Assembly: GCA_934630495.1 (NCBI GenBank)
Contig: CAKTVW010000012.1
Span: 1 to 54,227, forward strand
Direction: 5' to 3'
DNA from: an uncultured Oscillospiraceae bacterium
GTDB taxonomy: Bacteria; Bacillota; Clostridia; Oscillospirales; Oscillospiraceae
Length of the DNA stretch: 54,227 nucleotides
Part shown: piece by piece, positions 25,419-34,004 of the stretch
Numbering within the stretch: the first letter of the stretch is position 1
How the letters are laid out: every line of letters starts with the position of its first letter
Position numbers and translations under genes: made by a program
The notes under the pieces: model-generated
Told to the model about the DNA's origin: nothing
What the model saw: only the letters and a program-made list of their open reading frames with translations
The model's database searches: none

Positions 25419-25706
25419 ATGATTATGGAAGGCTGTCAGGGCAAGCCCAGAACGCCGACGCTGGAGGAACGCATTTGTCCGCAGTGCGGCAACACGCTCG
25501 AGATTTTTTCGACCGATACGGAGGTCGTATGCGAGAAATGCGGTTTTGTCGCTTATAACGATAGTCTAAGCTGTGTACAATGGTGTAAATATGCCCGCCA
25601 ATGCGTCGGAGACGAAATGTACGAGCAAATGATGAAGATCGCCGCACAGCAAAAGGAGGCTGCCGCCGCCCGCCGCAAAGCGAAAAAGGAGAAGGAACCA
25701 ACATGA
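25419..25706 (+). CDS. Small zinc-ribbon protein
   Basis: 95 residues. Two Cys pairs (CPQCG and CEKCG, about 20 residues apart) form a zinc ribbon near residues 21-45. Two more Cys (SLSCVQWCKYARQC) follow, so a second metal site is possible. The C-terminal third is a charged helix (KEAAAARRKAKKEKE). Its start is set by AAGGAGG nine bases before ATG 25419. Its stop overlaps the ferredoxin start by four bases, so the two are translated together. Function unknown; a partner or metal carrier for the ferredoxin protein is an inference. Confidence 0.8.
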   Translation: MIMEGCQGKPRTPTLEERICPQCGNTLEIFSTDTEVVCEKCGFVAYNDSLSCVQWCKYARQCVGDEMYEQMMKIAAQQKEAAAARRKAKKEKEPT

Positions 25707-26365
25707 TTCGACGGATCATTGAAATTGACGAAAACAAATGCAACGGCTGCGGCCTGTGTGCCACGGCCTGCCACGAGGGCGCGATCGATATCGTCGACGG
25801 CAAGGCGCGGCTGATGCGCGAGCATTTCTGCGACGGCCTCGGAGACTGCCTCCCGGCCTGTCCGGCGGACGCCATCCGCTTTGTCGAGCGCGAAGCGCCC
25901 GCGTACGACGAAGCGGCCGTGCTTGCCGCCAAGCTGCCACGCACCGAGCCGAAGCCGGGCGGCTGTCCGGGTGCGCGGGCGATGTCGCTCGGCGGCACGT
26001 CAGCGCTTCGGAACTGGCCCGTTCAGCTCAAGCTGCTGGGCTACACCGCCCCGTACTTACAGGGCGCCGATCTGCTGATCGCCGCCGACTGCACCGCGTT
26101 CGCCTGCGGCGCTTTCCACGCAAAGTACATGAACGGCCGCGTGACCGTGATCGGCTGTCCGAAGCTCGACGCGGTCGATTACAGCGAAAAGCTCACGGCG
26201 ATCCTGCGGCATAACGACATCCGCTCCATTCTTGTAACGCGGATGCAGGTGCCGTGCTGCGGCGGTCTGAGCTATGCGGTGGAACAGGCCGTGGCAGCAA
26301 GCGGAAAGGATATTCCTGTCCGCATCGTCATTCTCTCGCCGCAGGGTGAAGAGCTGGATGGATAA
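25703..26365 (+). CDS. Two-cluster ferredoxin-domain protein with Cys-rich C-terminal domain
   Basis: 220 residues. Residues 1-60 hold two [4Fe-4S] motifs: CNGCGLCATACHEG, and CDGLGDCLPACPADAI in which the first spacing is stretched. Beyond this is a domain with GGCPGARAMS, LLIAADCTAFACGAF, VIGCPKLD and RMQVPCCGGLSYAV, whose extra cysteines suggest another metal site. I know such proteins from anaerobic Firmicutes, where they often sit near hybrid-cluster or Fnr-type genes; neither is here. A role in electron transfer or nitrosative/oxidative defence is inference. ATG 25703 overlaps the zinc-ribbon stop, and the next gene overlaps this one by eight bases. Confidence 0.88.
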   Translation: MIRRIIEIDENKCNGCGLCATACHEGAIDIVDGKARLMREHFCDGLGDCLPACPADAIRFVEREAPAYDEAAVLAAKLPRTEPKPGGCPGARAMSLGGTSALRNWPVQLKLLGYTAPYLQGADLLIAADCTAFACGAFHAKYMNGRVTVIGCPKLDAVDYSEKLTAILRHNDIRSILVTRMQVPCCGGLSYAVEQAVAASGKDIPVRIVILSPQGEELDG

Positions 26366-26747
26366 GGCCGTACGTTACGCGGCGATCGGCCTTGCGCGGG
26401 CCATGGACGCCGGTGTCGACGCAGATGCCGCAAGGCTGCTGCTGAACGCACTCAGGCTTCCGACGCAGGAGGCCGTGGCTGTTCTGCACGGCGAAAAGGA
26501 ACGGCTTGCGCCCGACTGCATCCGCTGCCAGCACCCCTGCGGGCGGCACGACGACTACACGCAGGAGCGCGAAGAGGCCGACGCGCCGGAGGTCGCAGCA
26601 GCAAAGCAGGCCGCGTGGGATTTTTTGCTGCGCCTCGATCCCGAGGGCCGTGACCCGGAGGCCGTGGTCCGTCTGGTATTCTATCTCGGAGAGGATTGGG
26701 TCGCGCCTGACGACCTGCAGCGCGCGATAGACGCGCTGAGGGCATAG
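26358..26747 (+). CDS. Conserved protein with CxxCxxxC motif, unknown function
   Basis: 129 residues, mainly helical. The one striking feature is CIRCQHPCGRHDDY near residues 54-67, a Cys set like those that hold Fe-S clusters near the start of some redox enzymes. The rest (VVRLVFYLGEDWVAPDDL) gives no family I can name. I start it at ATG 26358 because it overlaps the ferredoxin stop and the upstream residues are out-of-frame shadow. Third and last gene of the cassette, followed by a strong terminator, so it likely works with the ferredoxin protein. Confidence 0.75.
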   Translation: MDKAVRYAAIGLARAMDAGVDADAARLLLNALRLPTQEAVAVLHGEKERLAPDCIRCQHPCGRHDDYTQEREEADAPEVAAAKQAAWDFLLRLDPEGRDPEAVVRLVFYLGEDWVAPDDLQRAIDALRA

Positions 26748-26771
26748 CTCAGGACATAATTGTTTGGCTGG

Positions 26772-26806
26772 GAAGCTCCGCCGCGACGGCGGAGCTTCTC
26801 TTTTTT
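26772..26806 (+). terminator. Terminator of the redox cassette
   Basis: A perfect 12-bp stem (26772-26783 with 26787-26798), CGA loop, followed by tctttttt. Confidence 0.93.
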
Positions 26807-26845
26807 GCCGAAATACGCCGCAAAACGAGCCTGTAAAAAACTTCC

Positions 26846-26874
26846 TTGTAATTTGCCGCTTTTTGCGGTATGAT
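26846..26874 (+). promoter_or_regulatory. Promoter of comM-thiI-vanZ/cinA
   Basis: TTGTAA (26846-26851), 17-base spacer, TATGAT (26869-26874). A strong GGAGAG site follows before the comM ATG. Confidence 0.65.
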
Positions 26875-26921
26875 GGTAATGAAAAAATCGCTTTTGATTT
26901 TCGTTCCGAAGGAGAGAGAAA

Positions 26922-28457
26922 ATGATCAGCCATGTTGATTCCCTTGGGCTGAACGGCGTTTGCGGCTATCCGGTCTCGGTGGAATGCTATATTTCAAGCG
27001 GTCTGCCCGCCTTCGATATCGTCGGTCTGCCGGATGCCGCCGTCAAGGAGGCCCGCGAACGCGTCCGTGCGGCAATCAAAAACAGCGGCTTCAAGTTTCC
27101 CGTCAGCCGTATCACGCTGAATCTTGCCCCGGCAAATACCAGAAAATCCGGTACGCTCTACGATCTGCCCATCCTTCTGGGCATTCTTGCGGCGACGGAC
27201 GTATGCAGGCTTCCGCGCGAAAAGGCGGCCTTTCTGGGCGAGCTGAGTCTGGAGGGAAAGCTGCGTCCCGTCAACGGCGTCCTGCCGATGGCGATCGCGG
27301 CAAAAAGGGCAGGTTTTACCGCGCTGTATGTTCCCGCCGCCAACGCAAAGGAGGCCACGCTGACCGGCGATCTGACGGTCTATCCCGTTTCCGATGTACG
27401 GCAGCTCGCGGCGCATCTGCGCGGCGAGGCGGAGATATTGCCGCAGCCGAAGTGGGAACCGGAGGAATCCGCGGAGCGTATGCCGGACTTTGCGGACGTC
27501 AAGGGGCAGGAAAACGTCAAGCGTGCGCTGGAGATCGCCGCTGCCGGGTCGCACAATGTGCTGCTGGTCGGCCCTCCCGGCTCCGGCAAGAGTATGCTCA
27601 CCAAGCGTCTTCCCTCCATTCTGCCCGATATGACCCGCGAGGAAGCGCTTGAAGTCACGCAGATCCATTCCGTTATGGGCCTTTTAACGCCGGACGCACC
27701 GCTTGTCCGTCACCGGCCCTTCCGTTCGCCGCACCACACGATCTCTGCGGCCGGTCTGACCGGCGGCGGTACGGTCCCGCGCCCGGGCGAAATTTCCCTT
27801 GCGCATCAGGGTGTCCTGTTCCTCGACGAGCTTCCGGAATTTCGGAAGGAAACGCTGGAGGTCATGCGGCAGCCCTTGGAGGACGGCGTGGTAACGATCT
27901 CACGCGCCAGCGGAAGCGCGAGCTTTCCCAGTCAGTTCCAGCTCGTCTGCGCCATGAATCCGTGCCGCTGCGGCTGGTACGGCGACCCCTCCGGGCGATG
28001 CGTCTGCACGCAGGCATCTGTTAACAGCTATCTCTCCCGCATTTCCGGCCCGCTGCTCGACCGCATCGACATCATCGTGGAGGTCCCCGCGCTGAATTTT
28101 GACCAACTCCGCAGCCGTTCCGAACCGGAGCCGTCGTCAGAGATCAAAAAGCGCGTGGAAGCCGCCCGCAAGATTCAGCAGGAACGCTTTTCCGGCGGGA
28201 GCTGCAAGTGCAACGCCCGTATGCAAACCGCCGAGCTGAAGCGCTGCTGTGAGCTTGACGACGCCTGCGCCGCGCTGATGAAGCAGGCCTTTGAAACACT
28301 CGGGCTGACCGCACGAAGCTATGACCGCATCCGAAAGGTCGCCCGCACGATTGCAGACCTCGACGGCTGTCCGCAGATCGAGCCGCAGCATATCGCCGAG
28401 GCGATCCAATATCGTACTTATCAATTTTCACAGGATCGGGGAAATTATTATGAATGA
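26922..28457 (+). CDS. comM: ComM/YifB-family AAA+ ATPase (Mg-chelatase-like)
   Basis: A 511-residue AAA+ protein. In naturally competent bacteria ComM is a hexameric helicase that promotes branch migration when taken-up DNA recombines. The N-terminal domain starts with the family motif (LNGVCGYPVSVECYISSGLPAF); Walker A is GPPGSGKSM near residue 217; then HHTISAAGLTGGG, PRPGEISLAHQGVLFLDELPEF (Walker B), and a Cys set CAMNPCRCGWYG...CVC that may bind zinc. The C-terminal Mg-chelatase domain is complete. thiI begins inside its last codons (8-base overlap). Many non-competent bacteria carry this gene, so competence cannot be concluded. Confidence 0.95.
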   Translation: MISHVDSLGLNGVCGYPVSVECYISSGLPAFDIVGLPDAAVKEARERVRAAIKNSGFKFPVSRITLNLAPANTRKSGTLYDLPILLGILAATDVCRLPREKAAFLGELSLEGKLRPVNGVLPMAIAAKRAGFTALYVPAANAKEATLTGDLTVYPVSDVRQLAAHLRGEAEILPQPKWEPEESAERMPDFADVKGQENVKRALEIAAAGSHNVLLVGPPGSGKSMLTKRLPSILPDMTREEALEVTQIHSVMGLLTPDAPLVRHRPFRSPHHTISAAGLTGGGTVPRPGEISLAHQGVLFLDELPEFRKETLEVMRQPLEDGVVTISRASGSASFPSQFQLVCAMNPCRCGWYGDPSGRCVCTQASVNSYLSRISGPLLDRIDIIVEVPALNFDQLRSRSEPEPSSEIKKRVEAARKIQQERFSGGSCKCNARMQTAELKRCCELDDACAALMKQAFETLGLTARSYDRIRKVARTIADLDGCPQIEPQHIAEAIQYRTYQFSQDRGNYYE

Positions 28458-29628
28458 AATGTTTTTGCTTAAACTTGGCGAGATCGTCCTCAAGGGCGGC
28501 AACCGCTTTCAATTTGAAAATCGGCTGAAAACCAACGTCAGCCGCAGGATGCGTCCTTACGGCGACTTCCGGGTCTATATCACGCAGTCGACCCTCTATG
28601 TCGAGCCGGAAAACGATGCCTGCGACCTCGACGGCGCATGGGAAGCGGCGCATACCGTGTTCGGCGTCATCAGCCTCTGCCGCTGCCGTCCCTGCGAAAA
28701 GGACCCGGACGCGATCTTCGCCGCTGTCATGGAGTATCTGGAGGACGAGCTTCGCGCCGCTCCCTCCTTTAAGGTCGAATCCAAGCGTTCGGACAAGCGC
28801 TTCCCGCTGAACTCCATTCAGCTCTCGCAGGAGATCGGCGGACGGATCGCCGAGGCTATTCCGACGCTGAAGGTCGACGTCCACCGTCCGGCATATACTG
28901 TCTATGTAGAGGTGCGCGACCACGCCGCCTATGTCCACGGCCCGGCCGATCAGGGCGCGGGCGGTCTTCCCACCGGCGTCGGCGGGCGGGCGATGGTGCT
29001 GCTTTCCGGCGGCATCGACTCCCCCGTTGCAGGCTACATGATCGCAAAACGCGGCGTCGAACTGGAGGCGGTCCACTTCTTCTCCTACCCCTACACGAGC
29101 GAGCTTGCAAAGGATAAGGTCTTGGAGCTTGCGCGGCTCATGACGCGCTATTGTGGACGCATGACGGTAAATATCGTCGGCTTCACGGAAATTCAGGAGG
29201 CGATCCGCGATAACTGCCCCGAAGAATTTTTCACGCTTATCATGCGCAGATTCATGATGATGATCTCCGAACGGATCGCGCGCGACCACGGGTGCGGCTG
29301 CCTTGTCACGGGCGAAAACCTGGGTCAGGTCGCTTCGCAGACAATGGAGGCCATGGCGGTAACGGGCGCGTGCGTCGAGCTTCCGATCTTCCAGCCGCTC
29401 ATCGGCATGGACAAAGAGGAAATCGTCACGATCGCCCGAAAAATCGGCACCATGGAGACCTCTATTCTCCCCTACGAGGATTGCTGCACAGTGTTTACGC
29501 CGCGTCATCCCAAAACGAAGCCCACCAAGGCGCAGGTCGATCACGCCTGTCGTATGCTGGACTTTGACGGGCTGATCGAGCGGGCGCTTGCCGCCACGGA
29601 GCTTGTAAAGGTTCGTTATCATGGCTAA
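28450..29628 (+). CDS. thiI: tRNA 4-thiouridine synthetase ThiI
   Basis: 392 residues. ThiI adenylates and thiolates U8 of tRNA and can pass sulfur towards thiamine synthesis. The start MNEMFLLKLGEIVLKGGNR is typical; a THUMP domain spans roughly residues 60-165, and the PP-loop SGGIDSPVAGYM is near residue 184. VTGENLGQVASQTMEAM and the late CCTVFTPRHPKTKP are conserved. The rhodanese domain of E. coli ThiI is missing, as usual in Firmicutes. ATG 28450 lies within the comM end. The VanZ-CinA gene starts eight bases before its stop. Confidence 0.96.
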   Translation: MNEMFLLKLGEIVLKGGNRFQFENRLKTNVSRRMRPYGDFRVYITQSTLYVEPENDACDLDGAWEAAHTVFGVISLCRCRPCEKDPDAIFAAVMEYLEDELRAAPSFKVESKRSDKRFPLNSIQLSQEIGGRIAEAIPTLKVDVHRPAYTVYVEVRDHAAYVHGPADQGAGGLPTGVGGRAMVLLSGGIDSPVAGYMIAKRGVELEAVHFFSYPYTSELAKDKVLELARLMTRYCGRMTVNIVGFTEIQEAIRDNCPEEFFTLIMRRFMMMISERIARDHGCGCLVTGENLGQVASQTMEAMAVTGACVELPIFQPLIGMDKEEIVTIARKIGTMETSILPYEDCCTVFTPRHPKTKPTKAQVDHACRMLDFDGLIERALAATELVKVRYHG

Positions 29629-30508
29629 ACGTCGTTTGGTAGACGCACTTTTCTGCCTGTATCTGCTCACGCTTCTGCGCATTACCGTGTTCCGCGACGG
29701 CTGCTTTTCCCATGCGCTGTTTTCCGGAAAACTCGTTCTCGTTCCGTTTCAAACCATTTTTTTGAATCTGCTGAACGGCGAATCGCTGTACTTTGTCTTT
29801 TTATTCTTCGGCAATATCATCTGGTTTCTGCCGTTCGGCGCTTATCTGCGTCGGCGCGGCGTGCCGTTTTGGCTTGTATGTCTGCGCGGATTCATGCTGT
29901 CGCTGAGCATTGAGCTTCTGCAATTCATTCTCGGTTCCGGCACGGCCGAAACGGAGGATCTGATCCTCAACACACTCGGAGCGGCACTCGGATATGGAGG
30001 GATTAGCTTGTTACGAACCGATCAATCACTGACTTCCAACGCAAAGAGCACCATTCTTTCCCTGACGACGATCGGCGCGACGCTGGCAACGGCGGAGAGC
30101 TGCACGGGAGGACTCCTCGGCGCGGCTCTGACCGAGGTCCCCGGCGCGTCGGCGGTCTACCTCGGCGGCGTCGTCTCCTATGCCTACGCGGTCAAGGAGG
30201 AGCTTCTCGACGTTTCACACGAGCTGCTTGCGCAAAAGGGCGCCGTCTGCGAGGAGGTCGCCTGTCAAATGGCCGAGGGCGTGCGGAAGAAGCTCGGCGC
30301 GGACTACGGCATCGGCATCACCGGAAACGCAGGCCCGTCCGCCGACCCCGTAAATCCAAACGTCGGAGAGATCTTCGTCGCCTGTGCCGCCGCGGGAGAG
30401 ACCCGCTGCAAACGTCTGGAGCTGCACGGCGACCGACAGGCAAACCGGATCGCAGCCTGTCAGGCGGCGCTGGAGCTGCTGCTGGACCGGCTCACCGAAC
30501 AGAATTAG
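29621..30508 (+). CDS. VanZ-like membrane domain fused to CinA C-terminal (NMN amidase-type) domain
   Basis: One 295-residue frame holds two unrelated domains. Residues 1-128 are VanZ-like: four or so membrane helices with LVPFQTIF, NIIWFLPFGAYL and LSLSIELLQFILG, the usual VanZ signature. Residues 140-295 are a CinA C-terminal domain: LATAESCTGGLLGAALTEVPG, VSYAYAVKEELLDV and GITGNAGPSADPVNPNVGEIFVA. CinA-C removes the amide of nicotinamide mononucleotide. Unusually, GGAGG (29996-30000) with a TTG at 30008 lies in frame exactly between them (Leu-130), so CinA could also be made alone. The join could be a real fusion or two genes whose stop was lost. Last gene of the comM operon, followed by a terminator. 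Confidence 0.88.
   Translation: MAKRRLVDALFCLYLLTLLRITVFRDGCFSHALFSGKLVLVPFQTIFLNLLNGESLYFVFLFFGNIIWFLPFGAYLRRRGVPFWLVCLRGFMLSLSIELLQFILGSGTAETEDLILNTLGAALGYGGISLLRTDQSLTSNAKSTILSLTTIGATLATAESCTGGLLGAALTEVPGASAVYLGGVVSYAYAVKEELLDVSHELLAQKGAVCEEVACQMAEGVRKKLGADYGIGITGNAGPSADPVNPNVGEIFVACAAAGETRCKRLELHGDRQANRIAACQAALELLLDRLTEQN
29996..30010 (+). promoter_or_regulatory. Internal ribosome binding site and TTG start for the CinA domain
   Basis: GGAGGG, a 6-base spacer and TTG at 30008-30010, in frame with the VanZ-CinA gene at the domain boundary. It would give a 166-residue soluble CinA protein. Confidence 0.5.
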
Positions 30509-30514
30509 TTTAGT

Positions 30515-30554
30515 AAAAAACGTTCCTTTTCCCCTGCGGGAAAGGAACGCTTTT
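30515..30554. terminator. Bidirectional terminator between convergent genes
   Basis: Six A, a 9-bp stem cgttccttt/aaaggaacg with an inner CCC/GGG helix, then tttt. It ends both the VanZ-CinA gene (plus) and the LRR gene (minus). Confidence 0.85.
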
Positions 30555-30572
30555 ACTATATTAATCACGCGG

Positions 30573-32273
30573 TCAATCGGCAGGATTGTAATTGACGATT
30601 ACGCTCATATCCGTCAGCTTCTTGACTTCCTTGACCTTGGTGCCAAACGCATTGACCTGCACGAGCAGCGGGCAGGTCGCAAGGCACTCCACGTCCTCAA
30701 CGTCGGCGTTATAATCCACATCGACATACGTCAGCTCGGGGAGACCCGCAAGGACATCCAGAGCAGAAAGCGCATTGTACGATGCGCGGAGCTGCTGCAA
30801 GTGCGCATCCTGACTCAGCGTCGGCAGGGACTTGACCTGATTATGGCTGATATTCAGGACCTTCAATTCCTTCATCTGCGCGATCACATCGACGGAAACG
30901 ACCGCATTGTCGGAAAGGTCCAGCTCCGTCATTGCAGTACAGGCGGACAGCGCGGCGATATCGGTGATCGAATTTCCGGAAAGGGTCAGAACGCTCAGCG
31001 AGGTCATATTTTTCAACGTCTGCACATCTGTAAGGCCGTTATCGTCGGCGCGAAGCGTCTCGAGCTTTGCGCAGGCGGAAAGCGGCTCCAGCGAGGTAAC
31101 GGCATTTTCCGATATATTCAGAGACACCAGCTCGCTAAGCCCACTCAGGCTGGAAAGCGTACTGACCGCGTTGGTCTGCAAATTCACATCGGTCAGCTTT
31201 GTACAGCCGGAGAGCGCCGAAATGTCCGAGATACTGTTATTGGAGAGGTCGAGCACGGAAAGCTTGTTCAGAGTCGTCAGCGGCTGGATATTGGACAGGC
31301 CGCAGCCGCTGAGCTTCAATTCCGTCAGCTCAGTCAGATTGCCTACGGCGCTGACCGCGTCGGCCGGAAGAATGCAGCCGGAGAGATCCAGCTTTTCCAG
31401 CGCGGGCATCGCGTTCAGGAAGGAGAAGTCCCCGATATCGCCGTCATGGACGGTCAGCGAGGTCAGGCCGGTGAAATATTGCAGGTCGGCATAGTCCGTC
31501 ACGTCCTCCGGGACGGTAAGCTCCTTGAGCTGCCAAAGCTGGTCGGTCATCACGCTCTCCGTTCGGGAAACATACAGCGTCTCGCGGATATACTGTTCCA
31601 GCTCCGCGCTGGCAAAGGTCACAGGCTCCACCACACCGACGATCAGATAATCCTGCACGGCAAGCGGGCTGACCAGGCCGTCGTCCGACACGGCGACGGC
31701 GCTGACGGTCGTTTTGCCCGCCTCCAGCTTGAGCGGCGCGGAGTACGGCTCGTCAAAATTTGAGGGATATTCGTCCGTGAAGGAATAGTAGATCGTACCC
31801 GTTCCCTCCATGGTCAGCTCGACATAGCTGTCATATTCTCCGCCCTCCGGGGAAAACTGCGGCGCAGCCGGTCGGCGCTGTGCAATTTCCGCCTTGGCCG
31901 TCTCGTCGGTGATCCCGTCGAGCATGGTCTGGGCGTTGAGCAGCTTTCCCTGACGGACGAAGACGTCCGAGAGCTTGCAGAAAAGCTCCGTCTTCGGCGC
32001 GCGCTCAATGGCCTTGACCAGCGTGACCTCGGCCTGCGTATAGTTGTCATTTTCAATCCACGCATCGGCCAGAGCAATTGCATATTCCGGCCGTTCGGGA
32101 TCCATCTCGGCGGCGTGCTCGTAGAAGAACACCGCGCGGGAATATTTCCCGTTTGCCAGCGAACGCTCGCCGAGCGCGGCCAGATTTTCCGGTGTCCACA
32201 GGAAATAGTAAAGGCCGAACGCCAGCGCCGCCAGCACCAACAAAACGATCAGAACGATCAATACTTTTTTCAT
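30573..32273 (-). CDS. Membrane-anchored TPR / chitobiase-like / leucine-rich repeat protein
   Basis: 566 residues. An N-terminal membrane anchor (VLIVLIVLLVLAALAFGLYYF) is followed by TPR-like helices (residues about 30-125, SRAVFFYEHAAEMDPERPEY). A beta domain of the chitobiase/hexosaminidase C-terminal type follows (PEGGEYDSYVELTM ... GTIYYSFTDEYPSN ... AGKTTVSAVAVSDDG, about 140-210). From about residue 245 there are ten or more internalin-like repeats of 22 residues (LTELKLSGCGLSNIQPL type). It should face outside the membrane, probably as a binding protein. The order anchor-TPR-CHB-LRR I do not know as a named protein. ATG 32273 is chosen because GGAG is eight bases upstream; the ATG at 32279 is only two bases away. 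Confidence 0.85.
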   Translation of the reverse strand: MKKVLIVLIVLLVLAALAFGLYYFLWTPENLAALGERSLANGKYSRAVFFYEHAAEMDPERPEYAIALADAWIENDNYTQAEVTLVKAIERAPKTELFCKLSDVFVRQGKLLNAQTMLDGITDETAKAEIAQRRPAAPQFSPEGGEYDSYVELTMEGTGTIYYSFTDEYPSNFDEPYSAPLKLEAGKTTVSAVAVSDDGLVSPLAVQDYLIVGVVEPVTFASAELEQYIRETLYVSRTESVMTDQLWQLKELTVPEDVTDYADLQYFTGLTSLTVHDGDIGDFSFLNAMPALEKLDLSGCILPADAVSAVGNLTELTELKLSGCGLSNIQPLTTLNKLSVLDLSNNSISDISALSGCTKLTDVNLQTNAVSTLSSLSGLSELVSLNISENAVTSLEPLSACAKLETLRADDNGLTDVQTLKNMTSLSVLTLSGNSITDIAALSACTAMTELDLSDNAVVSVDVIAQMKELKVLNISHNQVKSLPTLSQDAHLQQLRASYNALSALDVLAGLPELTYVDVDYNADVEDVECLATCPLLVQVNAFGTKVKEVKKLTDMSVIVNYNPAD

Positions 32274-32399
32274 GTGCATGGCTCCAATCTGAGAAAGCTT
32301 TGGGAGACGGCAGACCTTGTCTTCCGTTCGACCGCAACGCGGCCGGGGGTCCGATCGGCCCGGTCCCGTTTCTCGCTTTCCGAATATATAATCTATTGT

Positions 32400-32428
32400 A
32401 TTATACCGTACTGCGGCAGAGAAGTCAA
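32400..32428 (-). promoter_or_regulatory. Promoter of the LRR gene
   Basis: Minus strand TTGACT (32428-32423), 17-base spacer, TATAAT (32405-32400). The leader before the ATG is about 120 bases and GC-rich, with no element I can name. Confidence 0.8.
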
Positions 32429-32464
32429 CGAAAAAACGGGGTTTTTGTCGAACGGCGCAGGGCG

Positions 32465-32493
32465 TTGACGAACAGCCGAAGCCGTGCTATAAT
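32465..32493 (+). promoter_or_regulatory. Promoter of the second MATE gene
   Basis: TTGACG (32465-32470), 17-base spacer, TATAAT (32488-32493), 37 bases before the ATG at 32531. It is back to back with the LRR promoter, 36 bases between the two -35 boxes. Confidence 0.8.
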
Positions 32494-32530
32494 ATCCATC
32501 GACATATTTTGACACAAGGAAGCGAATTAC

Positions 32531-33907
32531 ATGCAAGAAAGCAAAGACGATCTCTTACGAGGGCCGATCTGGAAGGGTCTGGTGCTCTTCGCCCTGCCGA
32601 TCCTGCTCGGGCAGGTATTTCAGCAGCTCTATAATACTGCGGACGCGTGGATCGTAGGAAGGTTTCTGAGCAATGAAGCCTACTCCGCCGTCACCTCCAC
32701 CTCCAGTCTGGTTTTCCTGCTGGTGGGCTTTTTTTCGGGCATCGCCGTCGGCGCGGGCGTTGTGATCGCGCGCTATTACGGTGCAAACGACGTTCAGAAG
32801 CTGCGCTGTGCCATTCATACCACCGTCGTATTCGGCGTTCTGTCCGGCCTGTTCCTGACGGCCGCCGGTATCGCCCTGACGCCGTGGCTTCTTGAAAAGA
32901 TGGGCACGCCCGTTGAAAATATGCCCTATTCCGTCGAATATTTCCGCTACTATTTTGCCGGCGGCCTTGCCATCTGCATGTACAACCTCTGCATGGGCAT
33001 TCTGCGGGCGGTCGGAGACAGTAAGCATCCGCTGTACTACCTGATCGCCTCCTCGCTGGTCAACATCGCTCTCGATTTCCTGTTTATCGGCGGCTTCAAA
33101 TGGGGCGTTTGGTCGGCGGCGCTGGCCACGACCATTTCGCAGTTTGTCAGCATGGTCCTGTGCCTGTATCGGCTGTTCCGCTATCCCACGGTCTACCAGC
33201 TCAAGCTGCGGGAGCTGAAGCCGGATTGGCGCATGATGAAGGAGATTATTCGCTACGGTCTTCCGTCCGGCCTGCAAAATTCCATCATTGGCTTTGCCAA
33301 TGTGATCGTACAGACGAATATCAACGCCTTCGGCACGGTCACGGTCGCAGGCTGCGGGACCTATTCCAAGCTGGAGGGCTTTGCATTTTTGCCCATCACC
33401 TGCTTTGCAATGGCACTGACGACCTTCGTCGGCCAAAACCTCGGCGCGAAGCAATACGACCGCACAAAGCGCGGCACGCGCTTCGGCATTCTCTGCTCGG
33501 TCATCATGGCGGAGCTGATCGGCGTGATCCTGATCGTATTTGCCGAACCGCTCGTCCGCTCCTTCAACGCCGACAATCCCAAAGCCGTAACGATCGGCGT
33601 AGAGCAGGCCCGCATTGAGGCACTGTTCTACTGCTTCCTTGCCTTTTCGCACTGCATCGCGGCGATCCTGCGCGGCGCGGGAAAGCCGCTGGTACCGATG
33701 CTGGTCATGCTCGGCTCCTGGTGCCTCCTGCGCGTGACCTATATCACCGTTATGGTATCGATCGTCAAGGAGCGCTGGGTGATCTTCAGCGCCTACCCGC
33801 TCACATGGACCGTCAGCAGCATCATATTCCTGATCTATTACTTAAAATCGGACTGGCTGCACACCTTTGACCGCGCCGAAAGAAAGCTGAAGTCACGCAA
33901 GGGATAG
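32531..33907 (+). CDS. MATE-family efflux transporter
   Basis: 458 residues with about 12 membrane helices. The start KGLVLFALPILLGQVFQQLYNTADAWIVGRF is the classic NorM/DinF-like MATE opening, and SGLQNSIIGFANVIVQTNINAFG opens the second half. The coupling ion and substrate are unknown. It differs clearly from the other MATE protein at 18840-20267, so it is not a recent duplicate. AAGGAAG precedes the ATG. It is monocistronic and ends at a GC-rich hairpin. Confidence 0.94.
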   Translation: MQESKDDLLRGPIWKGLVLFALPILLGQVFQQLYNTADAWIVGRFLSNEAYSAVTSTSSLVFLLVGFFSGIAVGAGVVIARYYGANDVQKLRCAIHTTVVFGVLSGLFLTAAGIALTPWLLEKMGTPVENMPYSVEYFRYYFAGGLAICMYNLCMGILRAVGDSKHPLYYLIASSLVNIALDFLFIGGFKWGVWSAALATTISQFVSMVLCLYRLFRYPTVYQLKLRELKPDWRMMKEIIRYGLPSGLQNSIIGFANVIVQTNINAFGTVTVAGCGTYSKLEGFAFLPITCFAMALTTFVGQNLGAKQYDRTKRGTRFGILCSVIMAELIGVILIVFAEPLVRSFNADNPKAVTIGVEQARIEALFYCFLAFSHCIAAILRGAGKPLVPMLVMLGSWCLLRVTYITVMVSIVKERWVIFSAYPLTWTVSSIIFLIYYLKSDWLHTFDRAERKLKSRKG

Positions 33908-33943
33908 AAAAGTATCAGGCATAAGCCTAACATCTGTAACGCG

Positions 33944-33976
33944 ACCCCCGGTCTTGCCTAATGCAAGACCGGGGGT
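33944..33976. terminator. GC-rich hairpin between convergent genes
   Basis: A perfect 14-bp stem (33944-33957 with 33963-33976) and 5-base loop, between the MATE gene (plus) and mrdA (minus). T-runs are poor on both sides. Confidence 0.7.
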
Positions 33977-34004
33977 TCAGTCTGTGTCAGTGCGGCGGAA
34001 CGGA

